Assembly (NCBI RefSeq): GCF_020921035.1
Contig: NC_063155.1
Coordinates: 9,099,001-9,163,000 of the forward strand
Direction: 5' to 3'
DNA length: 64,000 nt
Source of the DNA: Rhodamnia argentea
Lineage: Eukaryota > Streptophyta > Magnoliopsida > Myrtales > Myrtaceae
Numbering within the stretch: position 1 is the first letter of the stretch; every line of letters begins with the position of its first letter. This document shows, one piece after another, positions 23,411 through 34,958 of the stretch. Under the pieces are notes generated by a model that was not told the DNA's origin, did not search any database, and was given only the letters and a program-made list of their open reading frames with translations. Made by a program: the position numbers and the translations under genes.

Positions 23411-24555
23411 ATAGGGTAGATTTCTTTTCTAGTTTAGAATTGGATATCTAAGAGCAATGTAGCAATTTAGGAAATTTCCTAATTTATGATAGGATTTAAT
23501 CTAAATTATTCCTTAATTGTAAATTAGGTAATTATACGTATAGATGGCTTCCTATTTTGTCTGTAAAAGAATACCGTACATCAATTCCATGCCATCACTT
23601 GCCATGGCATCCTCGTCAGTGTCATCGTTTGCAGCGCCATCATTATTTTCATATCATCATGTCAATGTCATTTAGTGATTGCATGGTTAGGATCATATAA
23701 ATTAGAATGCATATCTTGCTAGACAGTCCATAATTTTGCTCGTCGTTAGAATCAGGCCATGTTACATTTCATTAGTTTAATAATTCATGCGTGTTAAACT
23801 TAGGTTAAAATTACATATAGCTTAGTTTGGATAATAAGAAAATCCCAAAAAGAATTATTTATAATTGCATAAGCATTTAGAGATGGCATGCGTTATTAAT
23901 TAAAACTTTGCAGATGTTCGAAAATTGAACCATGGTAAAGTCATGCTTTGCTTTGCATTGAGATTAGCCCTATTTCTATCAATTTACCTATTGATTTGGT
24001 TTATTTAGTGTTACACTGTTGATTACGCATCCGCATGAAGACCCATTGCATGTTAGTAGCCAGTGGATGAAAATTTGCCCAAGAAGCTTACACAGCCATT
24101 TTGAAATGAAGAGAAAAAGATATCGAGAAGTCGTTAGATATATCTAGCGCAATCAAGTCTCCATATCCAATGATATCTCTGGTTCATACATGTAAGTCAT
24201 CTCTCATACTCCCACACTTTATTTGGATTTCTAATCGGTCCATTGCTTTCTTATTGGTGCTTTACCTGGAGAAAGATCGCGACAGGGTTGTTCAAAGGAA
24301 TGTGAAAATGCCAACCCTTGACTGCGTCGGTCCCAACTCCCTTTTCTAGATACAAAAGCACGGGGTCTTCATCGACTGATAAAAACTCCTGAGATCATTG
24401 TCTGATCGACCGTGCATTCTTCAGTGTAAACTCGAGACTCCCGATGATATGGCTAACCGTCCACTTTTTTTTTTTTTTTTTTTTGTGGTCGGAAGGCTGA
24501 CCGTCCATTGACTAGACAAAAGATAGAACTGACTACGATGATGGGCTGGACATGG
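23411..24555. other. Intergenic, nothing recognised
   Basis: AT-rich sequence without recognisable genes or element ends. The homopolymer T tract at about 24466-24484 interrupts any frame there. Confidence 0.4.
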
Positions 24556-25072
24556 ACAACGGACGAGACACCAAGCAAGGTCGGAAATGAAGCCCAGCCC
24601 ACCATGTTTAAGCTTCATAATATCTGAAAATCAGGCCCAAAACAGATGTACTTCGAAGTTTCGAGTTCGTGCCCAGCATGTTAGCCCATCTAGCTAGTCA
24701 AACTCAATGACCCAGTCTGCGAAAAAGAGAAAATTATCCAGAAAGACCTAAGCCTACAGTTTTTTTTTTTTTCAATTCAATCATAAATCTTTTAATTATG
24801 TCAATTATTCAAAACGTCCTAAATTTATTGTTCGTGTTGATAGTGCTTAACGTGACTCTCGTATATAGTAGTCAACTCGTTTAGTCATTGTTGGTTATAT
24901 GTGGCCGAGTCAATTTCATGTTGCGAAAATAGCTGAAGCCACATATCGGAAGGAGCCCATAAACAAAGAACGAGCTTTCATACATATTCTATGTTACAAT
25001 TTACTCTACCCCAATCTCTAATTCACGTACAAAACCCGACATTCATGTAATAGGCATGACAAACAGGGGTCC
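24556..25072 (+). repeat. Tandem duplication, first unit (interrupted by a TRIM)
   Basis: The segment matches 25730 onward in order and orientation (shared words 'gagacaccaagcaag', 'aatgaagcccagcccacc', 'gtgcccagcatgttagccc', 'acgtcctaaatttattgtt'). The unit resumes after the TRIM at 25708-25729, giving about 539 bp without the insertion. It includes a left-half fragment of family A (about 24731-24850), so that fragment predates the duplication. Confidence 0.8.
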
Positions 25073-25702
25073 CGTAATAGCCTGGGCCCACCACGCCTCC
25101 ACTGCGTCACTTGCAAGATATTGTCCGCTTTGGACACACAATCCTTATGGTTTTGTTTTTCCGGGGGCCGCCCATACAACCCTTGAAAAACGAGTCTTGC
25201 AAGTCAAGAGGGCCCATTGTCATATAAACCGGCCCAAGACTCCCCTCCTAAGCAATGTGGGATAATGAATGTCACATACTCCCCCCCTTAGGGGTACAAC
25301 GTCCCCGCTGTGCCCTCAACGGCACTAGCGAGCGCCCACTGTGGTCGGCTCTGATATCAATTGTAACGGCTTGAGCTCACCACGCCTTCGCCGTAACGGC
25401 CTGAGCCCACCACGCCTTCACTGCGTCACTTGCAAGATATTGTCCGCTTTGGACACACAAGTTGTCCCACCACGCCTTCGCTGCGTCACTTGCAAGATAT
25501 TATCCGCTTTGAATACACAGTTTATCCCACCACGCACTTGCAAGATATTGTCCGCTTTGGACACACAGTTCTCACCATTTTGTTCTTCAGGGAGCCGCCC
25601 ATACAACCCTCGAAAAACGCGTTTTCAAGTCAAGAGGGCCCATTGCTATATAAACTAGCCCAAGACTCCTCTCCTAAGCAATGTAGGACAAGAGATGTCA
25701 CA
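25073..25702 (-). mobile_element. TRIM retrotransposon (complete, non-coding)
   Basis: Two related LTRs flank an internal stretch of about 85 bp. Read on the minus strand, the 5' LTR is 25362-25702, starting TGTGACATC and ending GTTACA. A primer-binding site complementary to initiator tRNA-Met (tgatatcagagcc) follows directly at about 25347-25359. A polypurine tract (taagggggggagta) precedes the 3' LTR at 25073-25276. The flanks are a perfect 5-bp target duplication, ggtcc (25068-25072 and 25703-25707). The 5' LTR is longer because a block of about 60 bp ('cacttgcaagatattgtccg...') is repeated three times within it. The element encodes no protein and needs enzymes from a full retrotransposon. 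Confidence 0.88.
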
Positions 25703-25729
25703 GGTCCCAAGCCGACCTCGATGATATAA

Positions 25730-26275
25730 ACAACGTACGAGACACCAAGCAAGATTGGAAATGAAGCCCAGCCCACCATGTTTACGCTTCATAATATCTT
25801 AAAATCAGGCCCAAAATAGATGTACTTCGAAGTTTCGTAGTTCGTGCCCAGCATGTTAGCCCATCTAGCGAGTCAAACTCAATGACCCAGTTTGCGAAAA
25901 CGAGAAAATTATCCAGAAAATCCTAAACATTCCGTTTTTTTTTTCAAATTCAATCATAAATCTTTTAATTATGTCAATTATTCAAAACGTCCTAAATTTA
26001 TTGTTCTTGTTGACAGTGCTTAGGATAATAATGGCAACGCGACTCTCGCGTATAGTAGTCAACTCGTTTAGTCATTGTTGGTTATATTAGGTCGCGTCAA
26101 TTTCATGTTGCGAAAATAGCTGAAGCCACATATAAGAAGGAGTCCATGAACAAAGAACAAGCTTTCATACATATTCTATGTTACAATTTACTCTACCCCG
26201 ATCTCTCGATTCATGTACAAACCCGACATTCATGGAATGGGCACGGTAGCAAAGGTCCCGAGCCCGGCCTCGATG
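25730..26275 (+). repeat. Tandem duplication, second unit (uninterrupted)
   Basis: Direct copy of 24556-25072 plus 25708-25729. It still has the ggtccc target (about 26254-26259) in which the TRIM inserted in the other unit, so it shows the pre-insertion state. It contains a second copy of the family-A left-half fragment (about 25908-26035). Confidence 0.8.
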
Positions 26276-26540
26276 GTCCCCGGACACGAGCATTGAGGAC
26301 CCTAGCTTGATATCATCGGCGCTGGTGTCCCGAGCACGAGCACCGATGTTTCGAACCCCGCCTCGATGGACCTAAGCGTAGTGTTTGGGGTCTCGGGTGC
26401 TGCCTAGATGGACTCGGGCCGGAGCGCCAGATCCCGATCCCGACCAAGATGGATTCGAGCTCGAGTGCACCAAGGGACTTGGCCTCGCTGCCAAGGCTCA
26501 AGACGAGAGTTGGGTTCCCGTGTCTAAGCACGGAGTTTTA
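26276..26540. repeat. GC-rich degenerate repeat
   Basis: Words such as 'tcccgagcacgagcaccga', 'cctcgatgg' and 'gagcccggcctcgatgg' recur irregularly, giving a degenerate tandem-like block that contrasts with the AT-rich surroundings. Open frames through it (minus strand, 26313-26531) follow the repeat and show no domain. Origin unknown. Confidence 0.5.
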
Positions 26541-27568
26541 TGATCCAAGTGCCGGCACCTAATCATATTTTTGTGAAATAAGTTTCAATTATGTAAAGAG
26601 AATGTCATTTCCTGAATTTAAGCTTTAGTAGGGTATTTTTTTTTCGGTTGACTAATTTTCATAAGCAATTCAAACACCGCAAAACAAATGGAGCCGAATC
26701 TATGGGGTATTTTTCGTGGAATTTGAGGGATATCTTTGCCCTAAATGAGTGGCAGTGGTAGTAATTGACAAAGAGAAGTTGAAAGTAGGCCCCCCTAGGA
26801 TGTCGTAATGCCTTAGTGGGTCGATGTTTATCCCTTTTGCACGTTCGCGAACAAACCCTTTTTTTTTTTTTTTTTTTTGTGTTGGGGGATTTTTACCGAA
26901 ATTATGACATTGCCTCACTCGAATCCAATTACTACACCCACCTCAATAGTCACCTGCCCCACATACCACATTGGATCAAGCTTATCTCTTGCATGTTCGT
27001 TGAACCCGTTTCACAAGGGAAAGACTTTTTGCGACGTGAACGAACGAACGAACGAGTCGGTGAGCATGGATTATACGCCGCATGCACGTGTGCGTGCGGA
27101 GCGTCGAACAATGTTAAGGTTTATCAACAAGTTTTGCCGGGGACGGGCGTTTCTTCTTCGGTTCGATTTTACACGAAAACTCAAGACATCGAGATTGATG
27201 TGGGGGGGGAATGTGTTTCTACCAAATTGACAAGTATTATTTGGAGTTATTTTCAAAAAAAATTTCCCGAAAGGCGAAAAGGATTAGGGTGTCTCCTTCA
27301 CGGAAAAGACAACCCACTTCTCTTCGGTCGTTCGATGTGATGGGAAATGGAGACGGTAGAGGCAGGGGAGGCTCATTGGGCAAAACCCAAAGGAATTCTA
27401 CTTTGACTTTACCTTTGGGAGGAAAATGACGTTTTGCCACTTGTTGAGTGCTCGTAGTTACCTATCGCTTCATGGTCAAACGGCCACGATCAGAGATTTG
27501 GTCGTGGTTTTCATCTCCTCTTTACGCCAATTGGGTATTTGAAACTCTCCGTCCATCTAACAAATCTT
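26541..27568. other. Intergenic, nothing recognised
   Basis: Contains a T18 tract near 26860 and a short (aacg)n run near 27042-27055. Overlapping open frames (26816-27340 and others) lack recognisable domains. It ends in acaaatctt, the left target duplication of the next element. Confidence 0.4.
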
Positions 27569-28089
27569 TGAAAAAATCTATGAAAGGAGTCCTAAACTTT
27601 TTGCACTCTTGTCAATTCAATACTAAACATTTAAATTTGTAGATTCAGCTCTTAACTTTTTATCTTTCATGGATTCGGTCCTATTAACATGAAATCGCCG
27701 ACGCGGACGTCGATCATCATACGTGGCACCGCCAGTGTTGGCGTAAACAATTTTAATATTTTTTTTGATTTTTTGATTTTTTTTTTTTCCTTTTCTCCTT
27801 TCTTTTTCCTCCGGCATCGGGTGAGGGCTGTGCTCGCCCAACGTCGGAAGGAAAAAAGAAAAGATAAAATAAAAAGATAAAAAAAAATTCAAAAAAATTA
27901 TTAAAAATTATTCGCATCAGGATCGGTGGTACTACCGGAGTCTAATTCAACAATTTTCGATTAACGGGATTGAATCGGCAAAAGGTTAAAATGTTTAGCA
28001 TTGAATCAGCAAATTTAAAATATTTATGACTGAATTAGCAAAAAGTATAAAAGTTTTGGGTCTTTTTTTTTTTTTTAACAATTTTCTTA
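27569..28089. mobile_element. Family-A element with perfect 9-bp target duplication
   Basis: Left end tgaaaaaatctatgaaagg then 'agtcctaaactttttgca'; right end '...aacaattttctta' preceded by 'gactgaattagcaaaaagt'. The flanks are identical: acaaatctt at 27560-27568 and 28090-28098; the match can be read as up to 11 bases because neighbouring bases also agree. This length of duplication places family A with Mutator-like elements. The centre holds T- and A-rich stretches around a short 'gggtgagggctgtgctcgcccaacg' patch split across 27819-27845. Non-coding. Confidence 0.85.
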
Positions 28090-28784
28090 ACAAATCTTTT
28101 ACTAACATTGAAATATCCATAGTTCTCGCTATGTAGTGGCAGACAATTATCAAGGCACATAAATCAGTAGGGGTGATCGACTTAAGAGTGTATATTTCCC
28201 ACTCTCGAATCGGGAACCCTCAGAATCGGCCGATTCGAGCGGTTTCCGATCCTTTTGCGCACCTCTATAAAATCAGTGTATATAAATGCGGGGTCGTAGA
28301 GATTGCACGGACGAGGCGATCTCGGCCTTGACCCTACGCGGAGAGGATGAGCACGCTTTATGATGTGAATAAACCTACAAGTTAGAACTACTTGCGCGAT
28401 CGTCCAAGAGGACAATTTCACGGTGCATCGCATTTTATCACACTATAAATCAGCATTGTCGAGCCGAAACAGATCATTCGTCGAGTCTCAAAATGAAAGT
28501 TTTTTTTACTGCGGCTCTCTCTTTTACCGTGTCGCAAGGCTCACGCCGAAATGATCAGCACCGCAACAATTGCCGTGGTTAGAAGGGAAGACTTGATGGA
28601 GATTAGGAGACAATAGTCATGTATTTAGCTTTGCTTGACAATTAAGCATGTCGTGTCGATTACGGTCCTCTAGTCTTCCAATTTGACCGATAATTTCGAT
28701 CAATGCGGTTCCATCCACAACTTGACTCGCGCGTGCAAGAGCCGGCTTGTGAGCAAGGGAATCGGGAAGCGTCGAGTAATCTGC
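28090..28784. other. Intergenic, nothing recognised
   Basis: Mixed-composition sequence. A short 83-codon minus-strand frame at 28182-28433 has no recognisable domain. No RNA gene or regulatory element supported. Confidence 0.4.
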
Positions 28785-29305
28785 GGGGAAAGTATCAAAA
28801 AAGTTTTAAATTTATTGTATTTGTGCCGATTCGGTCTTAAACCTTTCGACCGTACCAATCTAGTTCTAAATATTTTCACATTTTATCAACTAAATCCACC
28901 CGACCAGTTTAGGCCCAAAATTATTAACGTGGATGCACTTTATCCTACGTGACACGGTCATTACTTACGTGAAAATTGTTTCATAAATTTCTTTAATATT
29001 TTTTTTTTATCTTTTTTCTTTCCTTTCTCTTTTTTCCGGTCATCCTTTTACCTTCGATGCCCAGGCAGTCCGCTTGTAGTTCTAGTACCACTACGAAACA
29101 TGATATATTAACAATGTGAATTTTTCTCTGTTGAGTAATAACGCAGGACCGTCGGCATGCACGTAAGCTATATCAAGCCTAAATTGGCCGGATAGGCTCA
29201 ATTGACAAAATGCATAAATATTTAGGACTAAATTGTAACAGTTAAAACGTTTGAGACCGAATTGGCACAAAGGCAGTAGGCTTAATTTTTTTTTTGGCAC
29301 TTTTA
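28785..29305. mobile_element. Family-A inverted-repeat element
   Basis: Left end ggggaaagtatcaaaaaag then 'tattgtatttgtgccgattc' and 'aacgtggatgcac'. The right half has 'aggactaaattgtaacag' and 'gaattggcacaaaggcagta', ending 'tttggcactttta'. Arrangement and length match the other family-A copies. Minus-strand open frames here are repeat-derived. Confidence 0.7.
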
Positions 29306-30106
29306 TGTATAATTTGCTATGAATACATCGTCGACGTGCTTTTGGTAGCTTGAGTTTTTTTTTTTTTTTCGGAAAAGCGGTTTGCCGAGCAATATGGGAT
29401 ACATAGAAACAACAAATTAATATTCGAGACGAACATAATGTTATGTCTCTGTATATATTCTTGAATTGGACCACATGAGTGTATTACAAGCTTACGCAAG
29501 AAATAGTGACCAACCATACGGAACAATTTTTTTTGGCACTTAGCCTTATTCTATGTTAGCTTTGCTTGTGAAACAAGAACAGCATTCTATCCGCATATGC
29601 TATTTTTCTTTTATTAGAAACATTGTCTCAAATTGTTGTAAATCCTTACCTTCCCCCATTTTAGATATTTGGAATTATTTAGGGACATCTTTGCTACAAT
29701 TAAGTTTTCGGGAAAGTCTATTTTTGAAATTGGTGTGAATGTTTTTTTTTTATACCAATTTAAGTAATTTACTATGCTAAATATATGTACCATTTATCCA
29801 CTTTGCAAAATTTTAGTAATGACGTTACAAAGATAAGCCGTACCAAAATAGCGAAATCAATTGGAAATAGCGCGATTCTTTAATCACATACAGGCATAGT
29901 GGGGTAGGGCCCACTCAACCCAATTCTTCAATTGAAAGGCTGCAATATCTTTTCAATTATAAAGTGTCTCACATTCTTCCATCTTTTCTATGTGGAAAAA
30001 AGAAAAATGCATTGGTTTGTTTGTTTTGCAAACAAACATCAACATATTTTTTTAGATGCTTGAGTGACAATTTGACCGCAAATTGACTTGAGACTTTTCT
30101 ATGTTT
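29306..30106. other. Intergenic, nothing recognised
   Basis: AT-rich. No gene, RNA or element ends recognised. Confidence 0.4.
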
Positions 30107-30560
30107 TTAAAAGAAAAACTATTCAAAAAGCCATAAACCTATCGTACGGCGGTCAATTGAGTCTTAAACTTTTCAATTTGACCATTTTACTCCTAAACCT
30201 TTTAACAAATTTTCAATGAATTCCTTATGGCCAAAATTAGACATGAACGTCGGTGTGACAATTCAAATTGGCTTAAACAACTACATTGAAATTATCGATC
30301 AATGGAGGAAAAATATCACCATATTTTTTTTTTTCCGATAAGATACCAAAGCGGATGATTGACTCGTTCCATGTTGGAAATAATCGCAGGAAATCTTCTG
30401 ATAATACGGATTTCTATTTCTCGATGATATCCCACGATCAAGATAATTAGCTGAATCCCATCTAATCATTTCATAGAAGTTAAAAAAATCGTCAAAAAGG
30501 TTTATGACTAGATTAGTCAAATCACAATAGTTTAGAATCGAATTGGCTGCCGTAAAATAT
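30107..30560. repeat. Decayed family-A copy
   Basis: The left portion has 'gaaaaactattcaaaaagcc' and 'ataaacctatcgtac'; the right portion has 'aaaggtttatgactaga' and 'aatagtttagaatcgaattg'. The ends are worn and the middle is interrupted by unrelated AT-rich sequence, so the boundaries are approximate. Confidence 0.45.
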
Positions 30561-30989
30561 GATATTATTCAAGTTGTTAAAAGATCATGAAAAACGAGTT
30601 TCTTAAAGTGTATGGAATCATTTTTTATTATTTATATTTATATGATAATGTTCGAGGCATTGAGTAAATCTATTAAATAGTACGCCCACTTAGGGAGAAG
30701 AGCACTGCCACCGTAAAGTCAAAGCATATAAATGCGACCCCGAAGAAAGATGATGGAGAGAAAAAGAAGAGAGGATCCAGATTTCCAAGAAAGCAAGCAC
30801 CTCTTCTTCGTCCACAGGCAACAACTCCATGTGCCCCTATTGAATGATTGGACTGGACACACTCCTCCCCGAAGCAATCCAAGATTTTGATCAGGATCGG
30901 CCATCACCCACATCCTAGAAAGTGGAAAAGAACCCATCTTTGATCGAGTTGCTGCGGGGAGCAGGGCCAAGGGGTTGGAGGGAGACGAG

Positions 30990-33900
30990 ATGAAGGACAG
31001 CGGCGAAGGGTATGTGAGGGCGGATCAGATTGATCTGAAGAGCATCGACGAGCAGCTCGAGAGGTTCACCAGGGCCGCGACCATGGAGAAGGGCAGGAGG
31101 GCTGAAGGGAAGGAAGCCGAGGAGGCGGCGAGCGGCAATGGCGCGTCCTTGGTCGCCAGCTTGTCTTTGCCGAAGCAGACGAGGAAGAAGGAGAGGCAGG
31201 AGTGGGAGATTGACCCGGCCAAGCTGCTCATCAAGTCCGTCATTGCGCGCGGCACCTTCGGCACCGTCCACCGCGGCGTCTACGACGGCCAGGATGTCGC
31301 CGGTGAGTCAACGGCCAGTCCAATCTACTTCCTCCCCGCCTGATTCTTGATCTCGGAATGCTCTTCAATCTGCTGTCCTGGTACCCCAGAATTGTTTCTC
31401 AATGTCTCATGTGGGTTAATAATAGCAATTTCTGCTGGAGTTACGATGGTGATAAACGTTTGGCATGTAAAAATGTTGGTTCTCTCGATGGTCGTCTTTA
31501 GACGAGATCTTCTTTTTTCCCCCTTCTTGAATAACTTGTGGGTCTAGGAATGAATGGACTACCTAGTCCTCCCTGCCACACTTGTTTAATTCTTTAGGAT
31601 ACTACCTTTTATGTCTCAGCAGCAAGAGGATATGCAATGTTCTTGACATACTGAAATCTGACCTTTCGTGGCTCTCAGTAAAACCGTGAGCTGAAGAAAG
31701 GAATTGTGTTCAATGTCCATAGAGATATATGTGTATATAGATATGTCTACATAAGCAGTGATTTGGATGATATACTGGCTGTGATGTTTGCACCGTGATT
31801 CGTATTGATCCAGTGGTCATGCCGATCATTTAGGGAATGGTTTGTTCGCCTTACTGGAAAAGTATCATCAGTACATGGAACACCTTTTAGTAAATTATTC
31901 GCTTGTGTCCCTTGAATCTAGCTAACTCACCTGAGATCATGTCATTGGCGTCATTTCTAACAGTGATTTGCCTCTGCCTAGCTCAGTAAATTTTGTTTGC
32001 TTTGCCTCACTGACCTAGTATGTCTTTTGCTAGTTAAACTTCTTGACTGGGGTGAAGAGGGACAGAGGACCGAAGCTGAAATCGCTTCACTGAGGGCTGC
32101 TTTTACCCAAGAAGTTGCGGTGTGGCACAAGCTCAACCATCCTAATGTTACCAAGGTTTATGCATCACCCTATTGTTTTCTGTCATTATGCTTTTTCCTT
32201 GACCGTCAAGGTATGCAGAGTCTCGGTATGCATTTCAGTGCTGCAGTATTAACTTGCCTAGGGACCGCCATACGCTGTATGACTTCTATCATTGTGCTTT
32301 GTGGAAGAATTGATAATGAAGAATGCATAGCCAGCTTTGGTGTGTACTATCTGCTGACTGTGAGTGTTACAGTAGGAGAACCTCAAACTTCCCCTGGTGT
32401 CGGTCACTGCATTCTCTAAAGGCTGATTACATTAACAAGTTTCATTTAGACCTTAAGCATCATAAGCACATACGCTATTGTAAAACTATCCTTGGTTGAC
32501 AAAATCACCATTTTGATGTGTCATGGGAGAATCTTGACTACGGGAGCCTAATTGTCAAGCACCATGAAAACAGAACAATAGAGGGAGAAGAGGGAATAGT
32601 AAAATGGTTATGACTCAATGTCTATCGAAAAGGTGGCTGAGATGGACAAAAATTAATGTGTTCTATAGATCTTTTGAACTTTGACCTACCAGTTTGTTTT
32701 ATCATTGTATAATTTTGTTTCTTACTTAATAGAGTTCTCTGGAACTTATACTCTCCATGTTCTTCGGTAATGTTCACTTCCTACATGTATCCATCTTCTC
32801 AGCATTCTTCAAAGCTGTGGTGTGGTTTATGTTATTATATCTATGTTTCTCTTCCTAAGTAACTCAAGAATGCTTTTGGAAGTATTTATCGGGAGGCATG
32901 CTGTCAAATGACAAAATAGGATTTGCGAGAACTTTAGCATTGTCCTTGTTTGCTTGAACACGAAGTTATTTCTACAAGTTCTAAATTTCAGTCCCGTCTC
33001 TCCTTTTCAGTTCATTGGGGCAACAATGGGCTCTTCAGATCTACAAATACAAACCGACAATGGTCCAATCAGTATGCCCAGGAACATATGCTGTGTTGTT
33101 GTAGAGTATCTTCCTGGGGGAGCTCTCAAGTCCTACCTCATCAAGAACAGGAGAAGGAAACTAGTATTCAAGGTGGTTGTCCAGCTTGCACTTGATCTTG
33201 CCAGAGGGTATATAATAAAACGCTACGTGCTTTTAATTGGGCGCACCATAGATTTTTACATCCCTAAGTGCTTAAGTTAATATTCATTTTAACTATTGCA
33301 GCTTGAGTTACCTCCACTCGCAGAAGATTGTCCATAGAGATGTGAAGACAGAGAACATGCTATTGGACAAATCCCGTATTTTAAAGATTGCAGACTTTGG
33401 GGTGGCTCGTGTTGAAGCTTCAAATCCCAATGACATGACTGGAGAGACTGGGACATTGGGTTATATGGCTCCTGAGGTACTGTAGCAATTTCTGGTTTTT
33501 TACTTCCTGATAAGTTGTAGCAATTTTTGATCCGTTCACACTTTGGAGTTTGAAAATTCCACAGTACCGTCCAGAAAGGCCACGGGAGTCCTTTTTTCCC
33601 CTTCTCCCTGTTCCTGTTTCTATTGTTTCTTCTTTTCAGCTTGCAGCATATATAGCTAAATTGCAGTGATGAATTGGTGTTTCATCGTTTTGAGTAACCA
33701 AAAACATGAAGTGGAGGACCAATAAGTAAAAGGCAGATTTTGCTACAGAATAAATAATAGGCGACTGAACAAAACTGGGTGCAGGTACTAAATGGAAACC
33801 CATATAATAGAAAATGCGATGTCTACAGTTTCGGCATCTGCCTATGGGAAATATATTGCTGTGACATGCCGTACCCTGACCTTAGTTTCTCAGAAATGAC

Positions 33901-34242
33901 TTCGGCCGTGGTGCGCCAGGTATTGTTCGGTTCTATCTCTTGCATTATGAGAGGCAGATAGTGAGCAGTAATTCAGCTGCTACTGAGAAGTTGTCTCTGA
34001 TTTCTAATACCCTTTGGTAACTATATGTGCAACAGAACCTGAGACCTGATATTCCAAGATGCTGCCCGAGTTCTCTCGCAAATGTGATGAAACGATGCTG
34101 GGATGCTAATCTAGACAAACGCCCAGAGATGGACGAGGTCGTCTCTTTGCTTGAGGCTATCGACACGTCGAAAGGGGGTGGTATGATCCCTGGCGATCAG
34201 TCACAGGGTTGTCTTTGCTTCCGTAGGTATCGTGGACCTTGA
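30990..34242 (+). CDS. Raf-like Ser/Thr kinase, group C (MRK1-like)
   Basis: Six exons (30990-31302, 32034-32155, 33011-33207, 33302-33476, 33785-33919, 34036-34242), all GT-AG, encode 382 residues with no frame breaks. The first 75 residues are a Lys/Glu-rich leader. The kinase domain follows: Gly loop ARGTFGTV (86-93), ATP-anchoring Lys106 in DVAVKLLDW, catalytic HRDVKTEN (222-229), DFG (242-244) and APE (267-269). The C-terminal tail ends in a Cys-containing segment, CLCFRRYRGP. The HRDVKTEN and GNPYNRKCDVYSFGICLWEI segments match what I know of Arabidopsis MRK1 and other group-C Raf-like kinases, which act as Ser/Thr or dual-specificity kinases despite the MAPKKK name; their substrates are mostly unknown. 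An in-frame TTG 15 bases upstream is not the start; ATG at 30990 is. The gene is tail-to-tail with the SWEET gene. Confidence 0.94.
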
Positions 34243-34602
34243 GGATTTAGTTGGTATCATTATTACTTTGATTTTCAATGACTATAGCGCTATCAACCTC
34301 TAGGGGCAAGGTGTTTGCTTGTTGTATCTACAGTTAAGAATTAGGGCAGGGGGATCCATCAGAAGAATAGGGATGGCGGTTTGGCAATATATATCAAGGA
34401 GAGAGTGCGTGCTGCTACATCTTTCCTTCTTGAATGGTGTAAAGCTTCATTTTCTAATTATCGTTCTTCTATTCCTCTTTCGTATGTCAGTTTTTAGAAG
34501 CTTTCAGGGATTTTATGAAAACTGTGTACTATTTTTGACATAGGCAGCTCGGAAAGACTGGGTCGGCGACCTGTACTGTATGACTACACTTCACTCTCTG
34601 TT

Positions 34603-34608
34603 AATAAA
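34603..34608 (+). terminator. Poly(A) signal of the Raf-like kinase gene
   Basis: AATAAA lies 361 bases after the kinase stop codon and 351 bases before the end of the converging SWEET coding region. A longer 3' leader is therefore implied for the kinase transcript. Confidence 0.5.
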
Positions 34609-34958
34609 GAACCAATTTTTAAGCCTTCCATTCTGGTTTTTGTTACCAATAGCATCTGTATCAACATGCTCAGCAGAATATAGAGGAGACACAGATGTTC
34701 CGTGCCCTTTCATCTGGTGTGTAAGCATCTAGCTGATGGGAGTGCAGCGTATGTTCTAGACAAATTTGCCAACGTACGCGGAATTCCTCTGTTTTCAATA
34801 TGCTCTTTGCCGTTTGGTTGGAAATACATTCAGTAGGTGTTTTACAACAACAATTAAGGTCAAACACTGTTCTTGTGGAAATTAAGGACTCGGGTACAGT
34901 AAAAGAGTTGAATCTCGAAATGCAGAGGAGGCCGCTGCTTCCATCGAGTGTCTCAGCC

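Noticed and set aside
25073..25702. Possible Cassandra TRIM (5S-rRNA-bearing)
   Set aside because: No 5S rRNA-like sequence is present in the LTRs; the primer site and LTR wording fit another TRIM family.
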